Shown here: piece by piece, positions 16,389 to 25,217 of the stretch
Layout of the letters: every line of letters begins with the position of its first letter
How positions within the stretch are numbered: position 1 is the first letter of the stretch
NCBI GenBank assembly: GCA_043802865.1
Contig: JAZDKQ010000023.1
Span: 1 to 64,000, forward strand
Origin: JAPLXD01 sp043802865
GTDB taxonomy: Bacteria > Patescibacteriota > Minisyncoccia > Moranbacterales > UBA11712
Direction: 5' to 3'
DNA: 64,000 nt
The notes under the pieces: generated by a model
Databases searched by the model: none
Seen by the model: only the letters and a program-made list of their open reading frames with translations
What the model was told of the DNA's origin: nothing
Position numbers and translations under genes: made by a program

Positions 16389-17219
16389 TTATTGATGCGG
16401 ATTGGGTTTGCCTTTGTATTTCCAGAAATATTTTATTACACTTTGTATATGGCTTCTCGTGAGTTTGTTGAATGCGGCCTTCAGAATACTTTCGCTGGCA
16501 GATCCTTTTCGATGATAATGAAACATCTGGGAAAAAGGATAATACATGACCCGGTATTTGTTTTCCCAAAATCGCCTGCACCAGTCCACGTCTTCAAAAT
16601 ACATAAAGAAAGTTCTGTCCATCAGTCCAACTTTTTCAACCGCTTTTTTCGAAGTCATCATTGCGGATCCCATTACCCAGTCCACATCCATCGGCTTATC
16701 GTGATCTCTGTCTTTATACAAAAAATAACTGATCTTTTTTTGAGCAAACTTCAGTTTCCCCAAAAATGTTCTTCGATACAAAATTATCAACGGAGTATAA
16801 AATCTAAAACAGGAAAATTGGAATTTCCCATCAAAATTCAGCAGTTTTGGCCCGGCTATTCCGACCGCCGGGTTGTTTTTCAGATATTCAAGCAGAATAT
16901 CCGCGGATTTGTTCTTTATTACAATATCATCATTCAGAATAAGGTAATAATCCCCCCGTGCATTTTCAATTCCTTCGTTCACGAGTCCCAAGAAACCCAG
17001 ATTTTCCGAATGAGAAAAAAATTTTATTTCCGGAAATTCCTCTCGCATCATCATTTCCAAGTCTTCCTCCGTGGAACTGTCGAGAACCAAAATTTCATAA
17101 TTCTCACAAAGAACATTTTTTTTCAGCGATTCAAGGCAAAGACGAAGAACCGCGGGGTTTTTGTAGCTGGTGATTATTACGGATAGTTCAGGATTTCTAG
17201 ATTTTTGTTCAGTGTTCAT
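16389..17219 (-). CDS. GT2-family glycosyltransferase
   Basis: 276 residues from the ATG at 17219, whose ATGA overlaps the LCP stop; an upstream ATG at 17237 would lie inside the LCP gene. GT-A fold: LSVIITSYKNPAVLRLCLES, then SENLGFLGLVNEGIENARGD and the DxD-type YYLILNDDIVI. The acceptor-side region is DVDWVMGSAMMTSKKAV and MYFEDVDWCRRFW (the ED motif seen in rhamnosyltransferase-like members). It acts at the cytoplasmic membrane face in surface-glycan synthesis; the sugar is unknown. Confidence 0.88.
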   Translation of the reverse strand: MNTEQKSRNPELSVIITSYKNPAVLRLCLESLKKNVLCENYEILVLDSSTEEDLEMMMREEFPEIKFFSHSENLGFLGLVNEGIENARGDYYLILNDDIVIKNKSADILLEYLKNNPAVGIAGPKLLNFDGKFQFSCFRFYTPLIILYRRTFLGKLKFAQKKISYFLYKDRDHDKPMDVDWVMGSAMMTSKKAVEKVGLMDRTFFMYFEDVDWCRRFWENKYRVMYYPFSQMFHYHRKGSASESILKAAFNKLTRSHIQSVIKYFWKYKGKPNPHQ

Positions 17220-18223
17220 TGAAATATATTTCGGCAAGCTTCGTGTATTTTGTCATAGTTTCCTCCCGCGGGCAGCAGAATGTATGTTTTTCCTTCCGGA
17301 GTGTCGGCTTTTGACGCATAGAGCAATCCTTCAGGCGAAGTGTCAAAAACTCTCTGTTTCATCTTGGGATCTTGGATTTTGTTGGCGAGATCGAAAAACT
17401 TTTTCATTTCGGAAATGTCCATATCGGCGCGGACATCGTCTCCCAAAATATTCAAAATATTGTTGACTTTCGTGAAATCAGAAAGCGTTCCAAGGCTCAA
17501 CATCTTGTCTTTGAGGGCGATCAGAACCTGTTGCTGGCGCTTGGCTCTCTCGAAATCAGATGAGGCATAGCGCGCCCGGACGAAGAAAAGAGCTTTTGTG
17601 CCGTCAAGGTGGTTTTTCCCGGCGGGAAGAGTGAAATTTGAGGCCGCTTCGCCCTCGAACTGGGTCGGTTCGGAAAAGGGATTGTCGAGATACACATCAA
17701 CGCCTCCCACCTTGTCGACAAGCTCCGTGAAGCCCCTGAAGTCGATGCGGACGACATAGTGGATGGGAAGGCCGGTGACGTCGCCTACGACTTGTTTCAT
17801 CATCTCCATTCCTTTGCCCTCGCTCTTGTCCTCATATATCGCGTTGACGGCATTTATTTTGCTCTGGCTGGATGTTCCCGGGTCTTGGACATAGAGGTCG
17901 CGGGGAATTGAAATGAGGGCAATTTTGTTTTCTTGCGGTCGGATCGAGGCGACCATAATTGAATCAGCCAAGAGTCCCCCTCCGGCCATATTGTTTCCGC
18001 GCATTCCAAGGAGAAGGATGTTGATCTGGCCTTCAGCTTGCCCCTGCAATTGGTCTGACCCGACTCCGGGTAGGCTTTTCCAGAGACTTGTCAAAAACCC
18101 GCCCTTGGTCGAAATTTTGCTCAAGGTTGATCCGGCCTTATACATTGCCCATCCACCGGTCACGCAGGTAAGCAAAATGATCACAAGCAAAACCTTGAAC
18201 CATCTTTTTCTGAAAATCCCCAT
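17216..18223 (-). CDS. LytR-CpsA-Psr (LCP) family ligase
   Basis: 335 residues: an N-terminal membrane helix (about 11-30) and an extracytoplasmic LCP domain with QINILLLGMRGNN, ADSIMVASIRPQENKIALIS (conserved Asp/Arg), IPRDLYVQDPG and a DFERAKRQQQVLIALKD block. LCP proteins transfer undecaprenyl-pyrophosphate-linked glycans to peptidoglycan or protein. It is the likely final attachment enzyme for glycans made by the neighbouring transferases. A TTGTAT-17-TATAAT promoter lies ~50 nt upstream. Confidence 0.92.
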   Translation of the reverse strand: MGIFRKRWFKVLLVIILLTCVTGGWAMYKAGSTLSKISTKGGFLTSLWKSLPGVGSDQLQGQAEGQINILLLGMRGNNMAGGGLLADSIMVASIRPQENKIALISIPRDLYVQDPGTSSQSKINAVNAIYEDKSEGKGMEMMKQVVGDVTGLPIHYVVRIDFRGFTELVDKVGGVDVYLDNPFSEPTQFEGEAASNFTLPAGKNHLDGTKALFFVRARYASSDFERAKRQQQVLIALKDKMLSLGTLSDFTKVNNILNILGDDVRADMDISEMKKFFDLANKIQDPKMKQRVFDTSPEGLLYASKADTPEGKTYILLPAGGNYDKIHEACRNIFQ

Positions 18224-18274
18224 GAACTTTGATTGAAAATAAAAAAGAGACTATCCGAAATCCTTTATGAGTAT

Positions 18275-18303
18275 ATTATACCACCTGGGAATTGGCAATA
18301 CAA
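18275..18303 (-). promoter_or_regulatory. Sigma-70-type promoter for the LCP-GT2 unit
   Basis: On the minus strand TTGTAT, 17 bp, TATAAT, about 50 nt before the LCP start and past the stop of the preceding glycosyltransferase. It probably drives the LCP gene, the GT2 gene and possibly ctpA. Confidence 0.6.
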
Positions 18304-18309
18304 TGCGGA

Positions 18310-19443
18310 TCACTTTGTGAAACTCTCGTATATTCCCAGCGTTTTCTCTGCGGTTTTTTGCCAAGTATATTTTTTGGCGATTTCAATCCCCTTTCCAATC
18401 AGGCTGTTTCGCAAATTCTCGTCCGACAAAACTGCGTTTATTTTTTCGGCAAAGTCTTTGGGATTTTTTGGGTCGCCAAACAGCGCCGCGTCCTTGCCGA
18501 TCTCGCGAAGAACCGGAATGTCAGAGCAGACAACCGGCGTACCGGCAGCCATCGCTTCAATGATCGGAATACCAAAACCTTCGTATAGTGACGGAAAAAC
18601 AAAGCAAGCGGCCATTTGCAGCAATGCGGGCTTGTCCTCTTCGTCGATCCATCCGGGGAATATTATTTTATCAGCAAGATTATTTTTCTCGATTGTTTCG
18701 TCAATTTTTGGATCAAAATTGTGTGCTTTCCGGTTTCCGGCGAGGATCAATGGCATATCCAAGTCTTTCAGCGCTTCAATTACAACCGTAATATTTTTTC
18801 TTGGCTGAAGCGTGCCGATATATAGTATGTATTTTGTATTTGGTATTTTGTATTTGGTATTAATTTTTTTGATTTCATCGGGAGAGTATTTTTTGTTAAA
18901 TCGGCTAAAATCCACCCCATTGTATACGCAATCAACTTTTTTCGGTGGAATTTTGTAAAAATCAATGATATTTTTTTTCTCGCCTTTCGAAATGGTGATT
19001 ATTTTGTTGGCCCGGCGAATACTTCTCGGAATAAGAGTCTTCAAAAAAAACAAATCGGATTTTTTGATATATTCGGGAAAATAGTTGAATGAAATGTCGT
19101 GAATTGTCAGAGCCAATTTCACTTTTTTTGGCTGCCAAAAAGGAGCAATGTATTGCGTGTGAAAAACATCCACCGAATTTTTTTTGAGATAATTCGGCAA
19201 GTACCAAAAATTCCAGCAAAAGCGGTTGGTTTTTTTGATGAAAATAACTTTGAAGTTTTGGCCAAGATCCAGTTTTTTTATTTCTTCGGACAAATCGGCG
19301 TCTTCTTTCGGATCGCGGTCAGTGAAAAGAAAATATTGATTATTTTTATCAATATCTGCCAAATTTTTCACCAAATTGAAAAACACCGCCTCATCGCCGG
19401 TTCTTTTCTTGCCGATCATCCTTATGTCGATGCCAATTTTCAT
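18310..19443 (-). CDS. GT4-family glycosyltransferase
   Basis: 377 residues from the ATG giving MKIGIDIRMIGKKRTGDEAV. GT-B fold: the N-terminal domain includes LALTIHDISFNYFPEY, the C-terminal domain TLQPRKNITVVIEAL, then FPSLYEGFGIPIIEAMAAGT (the nucleotide-sugar-binding E-x7-E region) and ALFGDPKNPKDFAEKI. A TATGAT lies 6 nt before the ATG, so the message may be leaderless. Residues around 205-217 read NTKYKIPNTKY, encoded by an imperfect DNA tandem repeat also found at 3.05 kb. Confidence 0.92.
   Translation of the reverse strand: MKIGIDIRMIGKKRTGDEAVFFNLVKNLADIDKNNQYFLFTDRDPKEDADLSEEIKKLDLGQNFKVIFIKKTNRFCWNFWYLPNYLKKNSVDVFHTQYIAPFWQPKKVKLALTIHDISFNYFPEYIKKSDLFFLKTLIPRSIRRANKIITISKGEKKNIIDFYKIPPKKVDCVYNGVDFSRFNKKYSPDEIKKINTKYKIPNTKYILYIGTLQPRKNITVVIEALKDLDMPLILAGNRKAHNFDPKIDETIEKNNLADKIIFPGWIDEEDKPALLQMAACFVFPSLYEGFGIPIIEAMAAGTPVVCSDIPVLREIGKDAALFGDPKNPKDFAEKINAVLSDENLRNSLIGKGIEIAKKYTWQKTAEKTLGIYESFTK
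18825..18861. repeat. Tandem TACCAAATACAAAA repeat within a coding sequence
   Basis: On the minus strand units of ACCAAATACAAAAT are repeated and translated as NTKY-x-I-x-NTKY in the GT4 protein. A related run of ACAAAATAC units forms the start of the gene at 3039, and the AT-rich repeat at 5252-5336 uses related words. Confidence 0.7.
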
Positions 19444-19483
19444 AATCTTATCATATCTCAAATCCTAGTTTTTCTCAAATAAA

Positions 19484-19515
19484 GAAGCCCCGAGCGTGCG
19501 TGCCCAGGGCTTGGA
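19484..19515 (-). terminator. Terminator after the PIN-PhoH gene
   Basis: On the minus strand the hairpin AAGCCCTGGGC...GCTCGGGGCTT is followed by CTTTATTTG, 14 bp past the PhoH stop. Confidence 0.8.
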
Positions 19516-19528
19516 AGTGGATCATGGC

Positions 19529-20920
19529 CTAAAGAACTCTCTCGCCAAATTTGGCAAGGGGTGATCTCACGGTTTCTTTGAAGTTAGTGGCGGCCACCAT
19601 TTTGCACTCCTCTTCGTGGCCGACCATGCGACTTATGGCATAGGCGAGACCGCTTGACCTGCGATCCAGCCGGCGGCGAAGGTCAATTTGGCCGAGATCT
19701 CCGGTAAAAATTATTTTAGTTTGCTCCCCGGCGCGCGTGATGATGGTTTTCATCTGATGGGGCGTGAGATTTTGTGCCTCATCGACGATCAATATGCAGC
19801 GGTAGTAGGACATACCCCGTATGTAGTCCAGTGGTTCAGTCACGAACTTCTTCTGCTCACTCATAGATTCGATGAGCTTTCTATTATTGCCCCCCGCATT
19901 TTCCTTGAGAAAATCAAGCGCCTCTGATATTGGGCGCATCCATGGACCAGTTTTTTCTTCAATTCCGCCTGGAAGAAAGCCCATCTTGTCCTGATCCTCA
20001 AGATGAACCATCGGTCGGGTGATAAGGATTTTTCTGTAGCGAGACCGCAATTCAATCGCAGCCGCCATCGCCATCAACGTTTTGCCCGAACCGGCACCGC
20101 CTTGGAGGAAAATCAAGGAGATGTTGGGGTCGAGCAATTGGGAGAAAGCGATGTATTGGTGCCAGTTTGGACCGTTTCCATTCAAGGAATAGGGTTTCAG
20201 TCCCATTACTTGAATATTGTTTTGGATGATTTTGTACTTGTCGTTTTTCCGAATAGCTGTGAATGCTGCTCCCCATTTTTGGTCGCTGGCGCCGAGTGTT
20301 CCCGGGTCTCCTGACCAATCACTGAAGCAGATCACGCCCTCGTTTTGAGGCAGGTCAATGCCATCTCCCGGAGGTTGATAGGGGAAAGAGAAATCAGACG
20401 AAATATCCTGCGATTGAATGTTGAACGTCGGAAGTACAGTCGAAGTGTCGGATATTTCGGTTGCATCGCGAGTATAATCCTCCGCTGTGAAACCGAATTC
20501 TCTTGCCAAAATCCTCACTGGACGATCCCGGGAAACCAAAAATACTTTGGCAAATTCAGCCTTCATTCCTCTGGTTATGGTGTTTGCCGCTGCTATGATT
20601 TGATGATCGGGACGCTTTTTGTCCATGTCGTCCATGCCCCTGAAGCTCGGTTTTCTGATGATCCTTAGCGAACTCTCACCGTTGAGTGTCAATTCCTCGA
20701 TGCGCCTCAAAGCATCGCGGGCATCAATACCGATATCCGGTTTGTCTTTCAGGGCATCCAGTTCATGGATCACAACCAAGGGAATAAACAGCGTGCGGCC
20801 GTTTTCGCGTAGCACGTCAATCGATTCCGGATCATGAATAGCCACGTTGGTGTCGATCACGATGGCTTCAGCGCTTGGTTTTTCGCTGGTTGTCCCTCGT
20901 TTTTTGGCCAAGGCTCCCAT
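19529..20920 (-). CDS. PIN domain / PhoH-like ATPase
   Basis: 463 residues. The N-terminal PIN nuclease domain (AIVIDTNVAIHDPESIDVL, later RDALRRIEEL and a VSRDRPVRILA acidic region) is fused to a PhoH ATPase: Walker A in FLQGGAGSGKTLMAMA (about residue 275), Walker B in CILIVDEAQNLTPHQMKTII and sensor/Arg region IIFTGDLGQIDLRRRLDRRS. This is the PhoH2/YlaK arrangement, an RNA helicase-nuclease. Unlike most neighbours it has a strong Shine-Dalgarno (GGAAAGGAG) before the start and its own terminator. Confidence 0.92.
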   Translation of the reverse strand: MGALAKKRGTTSEKPSAEAIVIDTNVAIHDPESIDVLRENGRTLFIPLVVIHELDALKDKPDIGIDARDALRRIEELTLNGESSLRIIRKPSFRGMDDMDKKRPDHQIIAAANTITRGMKAEFAKVFLVSRDRPVRILAREFGFTAEDYTRDATEISDTSTVLPTFNIQSQDISSDFSFPYQPPGDGIDLPQNEGVICFSDWSGDPGTLGASDQKWGAAFTAIRKNDKYKIIQNNIQVMGLKPYSLNGNGPNWHQYIAFSQLLDPNISLIFLQGGAGSGKTLMAMAAAIELRSRYRKILITRPMVHLEDQDKMGFLPGGIEEKTGPWMRPISEALDFLKENAGGNNRKLIESMSEQKKFVTEPLDYIRGMSYYRCILIVDEAQNLTPHQMKTIITRAGEQTKIIFTGDLGQIDLRRRLDRRSSGLAYAISRMVGHEEECKMVAATNFKETVRSPLAKFGERVL

Positions 20921-21009
20921 AGAAGTCTCCTTTCCCCATTATTGTAGGGATAAATAGATATGGTTTGTGCGCCTAATTTTTAAAGATCCGTTTCTCCCTT
21001 CTGAATTCA

Positions 21010-22644
21010 CTATAAATCTATTCTCCTCGAGTACGCAAGTGCTTGAAAGATAGAAGAGAAAGTTGCCAATCCCAGCCAAAACAATCCCATCAAGAGTCCC
21101 GCGTTGAAAAAATTTGGTATCAGGAGAGCCAGAAGGCTCAAAAACATAAATATATTCAAATTCTTTTCGAAATCATTCCGGATGATTGGACAGCCGATTA
21201 TTTTATTGAGCGGGCAAATGGGCGAAATTCGGCGGAAAGAATATATGAATAAATATCCGAAAATTATTGCAAAAGCAATCAGTCCCAAAATTCCGCTGCT
21301 TGCCCAAACCTGAAGAAAGATATTGCTCTCGTTCAGTCCCGCCCCTCTTTCGTCGGCTCCGAGCGCCTCGGTGATCGTTCCAAAACCGACTCCGAGGATT
21401 GGATGCTCGCGGATGATTTCGAAACTTTTTCGATAAATTTGGCTGCGAGTCATCACATTGGGGTCTTTCCGAAAAATTTCGGTGACGAATTTTCCTTGTG
21501 ATTTATAAGAATAAATTTCTTCGAGATTGATATGTCGGCAATTGAATTTGGCCAGTTCATCGGTGCTTGCAATCAATTGCGGGATATTCGCGCTGTTCTC
21601 GCACGCGATCGTGATTTTTTGTTCATTTGTCGCAGTTGATCGGGCGCGGTCGAAGATGTCGAACTTGGAAAGTTTTCCAAAATGGATCGCGATTACTGAA
21701 ATTAGGGTGATTGCAAATATGATTGCTAATTGATTCAAAAACAAACGAGGGGCAAATTCAATTCGTTCTTTATTTTTTTTGTATAGATTAAAAAGCAAAT
21801 AGAAAGCAATAACTGCCGCCGCACTAATCCACGCCGAGCGGGACAAAGTGAGGATGAGGAGAGTGATGTTGAGAAAGATTAATGCATAGGTTCCAGTTCG
21901 GGTGGCGCCCCCTCTCCTTGATAAGGAGAGGGCTAGGGTGAGGTTGATTGCCAGAGAAAAACACAAGAAAATCCCCAGCCAGTCGGGTTCTGTGAAGGTG
22001 GAATTCGGTCGGCCAAACATCACTTCAAATGACCGCGCGCCGAATTTGTCCGCAAAAACTTGCCAAAATCCATAGAACATAACAACCAAACTTGATCCAA
22101 CAAAGAAAAAAGCAGTCTTAATAAAGTCGTTTTTATTCCGCAAAAAATTCCTGGCCAAATAATATAAAATAACAAAAGAAAACAATACCAAGCTGTTTTT
22201 GAGACTAATATTTTTAACTGGTGAGTTTATGACCGACAAGAAACTTAGCGGCACGAGCGAAAAAACCAGCCAGTCGATCCATGTGGGTTTCAGCAATTTG
22301 AAACTTAATCGTTTGGATAAATATAAAATAATCACCGCGACGGCGAGCTCCGCTCCCAGAAATTGATATGGCCGCAGTTGAAGCGGCAAAAATCCGGAAG
22401 CCAGAATCACATTTTCCAGCGGCAAAAGCGAAACGAAAAGAAAAAATACCCATCGCGGGCGGTATAGCGCGACAAGAAGCGCCAAAATCGCGAAAAAAAC
22501 AAAATCACCCGCTCCCAGAGGTAATTTGTTCTTGCCGACAAAGACAATCAGCGCAAACCCCAACGCCACGCTGAAGATCCAGAGAAGAACAAGTTCTTTT
22601 TTTAATAAATTTTTTATTTTCTGAAAATAATGATTAATCTCCAT
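21010..22644 (-). CDS. O-antigen ligase/polymerase-like membrane protein (Wzy/WaaL)
   Basis: 544 residues from the ATG at 22644, with about 12-13 membrane segments and a large extracytoplasmic loop (about 330-400). The WaaL/Wzy motif region is visible as NSTFTEPDWLGIFLCFSLAI and, after the loop, REHPILGVGFGTITEA with downstream HN-like NESNIFLQVWASSGILG. It polymerises or ligates lipid-linked glycan outside the membrane. At about residues 245-257 the sequence LALSLSRRGGATRTGT is encoded by a GC-rich palindromic element (21904-21943) inserted in frame. Confidence 0.85.
   Translation of the reverse strand: MEINHYFQKIKNLLKKELVLLWIFSVALGFALIVFVGKNKLPLGAGDFVFFAILALLVALYRPRWVFFLFVSLLPLENVILASGFLPLQLRPYQFLGAELAVAVIILYLSKRLSFKLLKPTWIDWLVFSLVPLSFLSVINSPVKNISLKNSLVLFSFVILYYLARNFLRNKNDFIKTAFFFVGSSLVVMFYGFWQVFADKFGARSFEVMFGRPNSTFTEPDWLGIFLCFSLAINLTLALSLSRRGGATRTGTYALIFLNITLLILTLSRSAWISAAAVIAFYLLFNLYKKNKERIEFAPRLFLNQLAIIFAITLISVIAIHFGKLSKFDIFDRARSTATNEQKITIACENSANIPQLIASTDELAKFNCRHINLEEIYSYKSQGKFVTEIFRKDPNVMTRSQIYRKSFEIIREHPILGVGFGTITEALGADERGAGLNESNIFLQVWASSGILGLIAFAIIFGYLFIYSFRRISPICPLNKIIGCPIIRNDFEKNLNIFMFLSLLALLIPNFFNAGLLMGLFWLGLATFSSIFQALAYSRRIDL
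21904..21943. repeat. Palindromic element, family B-like, inside the O-antigen ligase gene
   Basis: The hairpin CCCTCTCCTTGATAAGGAGAGGG is split as CCCTCTCCTT/AAGGAGAGGG and followed by CTAGGGTGAGG. It resembles the CTCCTC...GAGGAGGGGGCAGGGGGAGG start of the intergenic elements at 35.8 and 47.9 kb. Translated in frame as part of a loop between membrane segments. Confidence 0.7.
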
Positions 22645-22648
22645 TACA

Positions 22649-22978
22649 TTATTTGCCTGTAGTTTCTTCAAGAATTATTCTTTTTTCGAATCCTCCTCGA
22701 TTTTTTGCTTTTTGTGCTCGGATTTCTTCGATTTGTTCTCTGCTTACACCCTTTACATCGCAAATAGCATATAAAACCTCTAGAATATCAGCGACTTCTT
22801 CGATTTTATGTCCTTCATCGCTACTTAAAAATTCTCTTACTTCTTCTTCGAGTTTTTCCTGTAATTTCTGAAAATATTCTTCATCTTCAGCAATATGTGT
22901 AGTTGATTCCTTACCATCTCCCTGGATAATTTCAGGAATTTTATCTCTTATGAGTTTGTCGTATTTTATTTTTTTCAT
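22649..22978 (-). CDS. MazG/HisE-like nucleotide pyrophosphohydrolase
   Basis: 109 residues. It begins MKKIKYDKLIRDKIPEIIQG and continues with the all-alpha NTP-PPase motif KLEEEVREFLSS and KIEEVADILEVLYAI (E-x2-E ... E-x2-D metal-binding pattern). This small form, similar to phosphoribosyl-ATP pyrophosphohydrolase, probably hydrolyses non-canonical NTPs or a phosphoribosyl nucleotide. No his genes are near. It lies between two glycan genes on the same strand, 4 bp before the ligase start. Confidence 0.85.
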   Translation of the reverse strand: MKKIKYDKLIRDKIPEIIQGDGKESTTHIAEDEEYFQKLQEKLEEEVREFLSSDEGHKIEEVADILEVLYAICDVKGVSREQIEEIRAQKAKNRGGFEKRIILEETTGK

Positions 22979-22982
22979 AAAT

Positions 22983-24110
22983 TTATTTCTCAAAAAAAAC
23001 TTTCACAAAGCTTTCCCAGCTGAATTTTTTGGCTCGCTCTCTTCCCTTTTCGGCGAGTCGGAGTTTCAATTTGTTGTTTCGCAAGACTTTTCCCATCACT
23101 CTGGCCATTTCGTCTGTATCATACGGATTGAAATACAGCACCGCGTCGCCGCCGACTTTGGGAAGTGAGGAGGTCTTCGAAACGGCCGTTGGCGTTCCGC
23201 TGGCCATCGCTTCAAGCGGCATCAGCCCAAAGCCTTCATAAAACGAAGGCAGGATATATAATTCGCAATTCCGATATAGCGCCGGCAAGTCTTTTTGTTT
23301 CACAAAACCGATCAATTTCACCTTGTCCGCTAGGCCGAATTTTTCAATTTCCGCTTTCACGTCGGTGAACAGATGACTGAAGTGAGATTTGTCCTCTCCT
23401 CCAAGCACCAAGTTTATGTCATTGACCTCATAATTTCCCGAAAGTTTCGCAAAAGCCTCAAGAAGACCCGGAATATTTTTTCGCGCGTCAAATCCGCCGA
23501 TATAGAAAATATATCGCCCAAAAACGCCGTACTTATCGAGAACCTTGTTGTCCTTGTCGCTCGTCGATTTTTCAAAAAACTCTTCTCCGACGCTTGGATA
23601 AGCCGTCTTTATCTTAACGCTTGAAATTTTCAAATACTTGTGGATGTCTTTTTTTGACCACTCGGAAACAGTGACGATCTCATCGGCGTGTTGAATGGCC
23701 TTGCAAGAAATATGGAAGTATAATTTTTTTCTCCAGTTGTCGAGATACTCCGGGAAAATTTTCGGAATGAGATCATGAACGAGCATTTTGTGATTGACGC
23801 TTTCAGGCAAAAAAGTCGGGCATTGATAGAGGGAAATGAATATTTCGCATTTGTCATGACGCGCTTTTTTGGGAAGCAGAAATTTTTCCCACCAGATTTT
23901 CCGGATCAGATCGTCGCGCTTCCAAGGGGGCAAAAATATTCTTTTGTGAAAATTTTTCGGCAACTTGAGGTCGATATCCTTTTCCAAATACAAAAAATAC
24001 TCATTTTCACTTGAATGAGATTTGATGATTTCATTGACAAATCCGCGCGAAACTTGCCCAATTCCGGTGTCAGGCTTTCGCAAAAAAGAAGCATTTATAC
24101 CGATTTTCAT
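22983..24110 (-). CDS. GT4-family glycosyltransferase
   Basis: 375 residues. GT-B fold: MKIGINASFLRKPDTGIGQV, HKMLVHDLIPKIFPEYL, FYIGGFDARKNIPGLLEAF and the nucleotide-sugar site ILPSFYEGFGLMPLEAMASG with a final ERAKKFSWESFVKVF helix. A retaining sugar transferase for surface-glycan assembly; specificity unknown. It heads a minus-strand unit with the MazG-like and O-antigen-ligase-like genes and is divergent from the 24.3-33.3 kb operon. Confidence 0.92.
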   Translation of the reverse strand: MKIGINASFLRKPDTGIGQVSRGFVNEIIKSHSSENEYFLYLEKDIDLKLPKNFHKRIFLPPWKRDDLIRKIWWEKFLLPKKARHDKCEIFISLYQCPTFLPESVNHKMLVHDLIPKIFPEYLDNWRKKLYFHISCKAIQHADEIVTVSEWSKKDIHKYLKISSVKIKTAYPSVGEEFFEKSTSDKDNKVLDKYGVFGRYIFYIGGFDARKNIPGLLEAFAKLSGNYEVNDINLVLGGEDKSHFSHLFTDVKAEIEKFGLADKVKLIGFVKQKDLPALYRNCELYILPSFYEGFGLMPLEAMASGTPTAVSKTSSLPKVGGDAVLYFNPYDTDEMARVMGKVLRNNKLKLRLAEKGRERAKKFSWESFVKVFFEK

Positions 24111-24213
24111 ATAGTTATAAGGTACAACAAAAAAGGCAATTTTGCAATACTTGAAGCTGGATTTATTTCGGCATATATGCTATGCTAATGTTCAGTTGGA
24201 GCTTAACTTTTTT

Positions 24214-24242
24214 CAGCCCGAGGCTGATCCGCCTTGGGCGGA
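24214..24242. repeat. Palindromic element, family C (intergenic)
   Basis: CAGCCCGAGGCTG joined to a CCGCCTTGGGCGG half, in the 156-bp region between divergent glycosyltransferase genes. Same family as the in-frame GGCGGATCCGCC elements. Confidence 0.75.
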
Positions 24243-24266
24243 AGACCTAACTTTTTAAAATATATT

Positions 24267-25217
24267 ATGCGTTTAATTGTCAACATTCCGGCCTATAACG
24301 AAGAAAAAACAATCGCCGGAGTCATCCAAAACATTCCCCGTCAGATTGCGGGAATTGACGAGGTGAAAGTACAGGTCATTGACGACGGGTCGTCCGACAA
24401 GACGGTCGAAGTGTCAAAAAATGCCGGTGCGGATTTCATCGTGAGCCATCCAAGAAATATGGGTCTCGGGGTCGGGTTCAGAACGGCGATTGAGTCGGCT
24501 CTTGAAAACGGCGCGGATATCATGGTGAATATTGATGCTGATGGCCAATTTCCGGCCGGCGATATTCCAAAATTCACGGAGCTGATCGTTGAGGGCAAAG
24601 CGGATATGGTCGTGGCTTCCCGTTTTGGGATCAAATCGGCCAAGAATATGCCGTGGATAAAAAGTTTCCTCAATCGCTTCGCAGCCAACATCATCGGAAA
24701 GTTTTTGCGCCATCCGATCGACGATCTCACTTGCGGTTTTCGGGCGCTTTCCCGCGAAACGATGCTGCGGCTCAATTTGGCCTATCGCTTCACCTATACC
24801 CAGGAAACGATCATTGATGCTATTTCCAAAAATCTTGTCGTCAAGTGGATTCCGGTTGAAGTGACATATTTCGACGATCGAAAATCAAAAGTCGTGAAAA
24901 GCATATCGAAATTTGTCTATCAATCATTTCTCATCATCATTCGTACTGTCCGGGACGCGCGACCGATGGTTTTTTTCGGGATTCCGGGCGTTGTTTTTAT
25001 TACAAGCGCCGGTGCCATCGGAATTGCGTTTCTGGGCTACTATTTCTCCCATTTCAAAGTTTCTCCCTTCCGCACGTGGCTTTCTTTGGCCGTGATATTG
25101 CTTTTGGTCGGCGTCCAGCTTCTTGTTTTCGCGCTCATTGCCGATATGATCCGCAACAACCGGAAACTCACTGAAGAACAGATGTATTTCTTGAAAAAAG
25201 AAAAGTACAAGAAATGA
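24267..25217 (+). CDS. GT2 glycosyltransferase, dolichol-phosphate-mannose synthase-like, with C-terminal membrane helices
   Basis: 316 residues from ATG 24267; an in-frame upstream start at 24234 lies within the palindromic element. GT-A domain: LIVNIPAYNEEKTIAGVIQN, QVIDDGSSDKTVEVSK, MVNIDADGQFPAGDIPKFTE (D-x-D), DDLTCGFRALSRE. Two C-terminal membrane segments (about 232-255 and 268-292) anchor it. It probably makes a polyprenyl-phosphate sugar donor. First gene of a plus-strand operon; overlaps the next gene by ATGA. Confidence 0.9.
   Translation: MRLIVNIPAYNEEKTIAGVIQNIPRQIAGIDEVKVQVIDDGSSDKTVEVSKNAGADFIVSHPRNMGLGVGFRTAIESALENGADIMVNIDADGQFPAGDIPKFTELIVEGKADMVVASRFGIKSAKNMPWIKSFLNRFAANIIGKFLRHPIDDLTCGFRALSRETMLRLNLAYRFTYTQETIIDAISKNLVVKWIPVEVTYFDDRKSKVVKSISKFVYQSFLIIIRTVRDARPMVFFGIPGVVFITSAGAIGIAFLGYYFSHFKVSPFRTWLSLAVILLLVGVQLLVFALIADMIRNNRKLTEEQMYFLKKEKYKK

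Noticed and set aside
16191..17186. 331-residue open frame on the plus strand
   Set aside because: Opposite the GT2 gene and the start of ctpA; no family signal.
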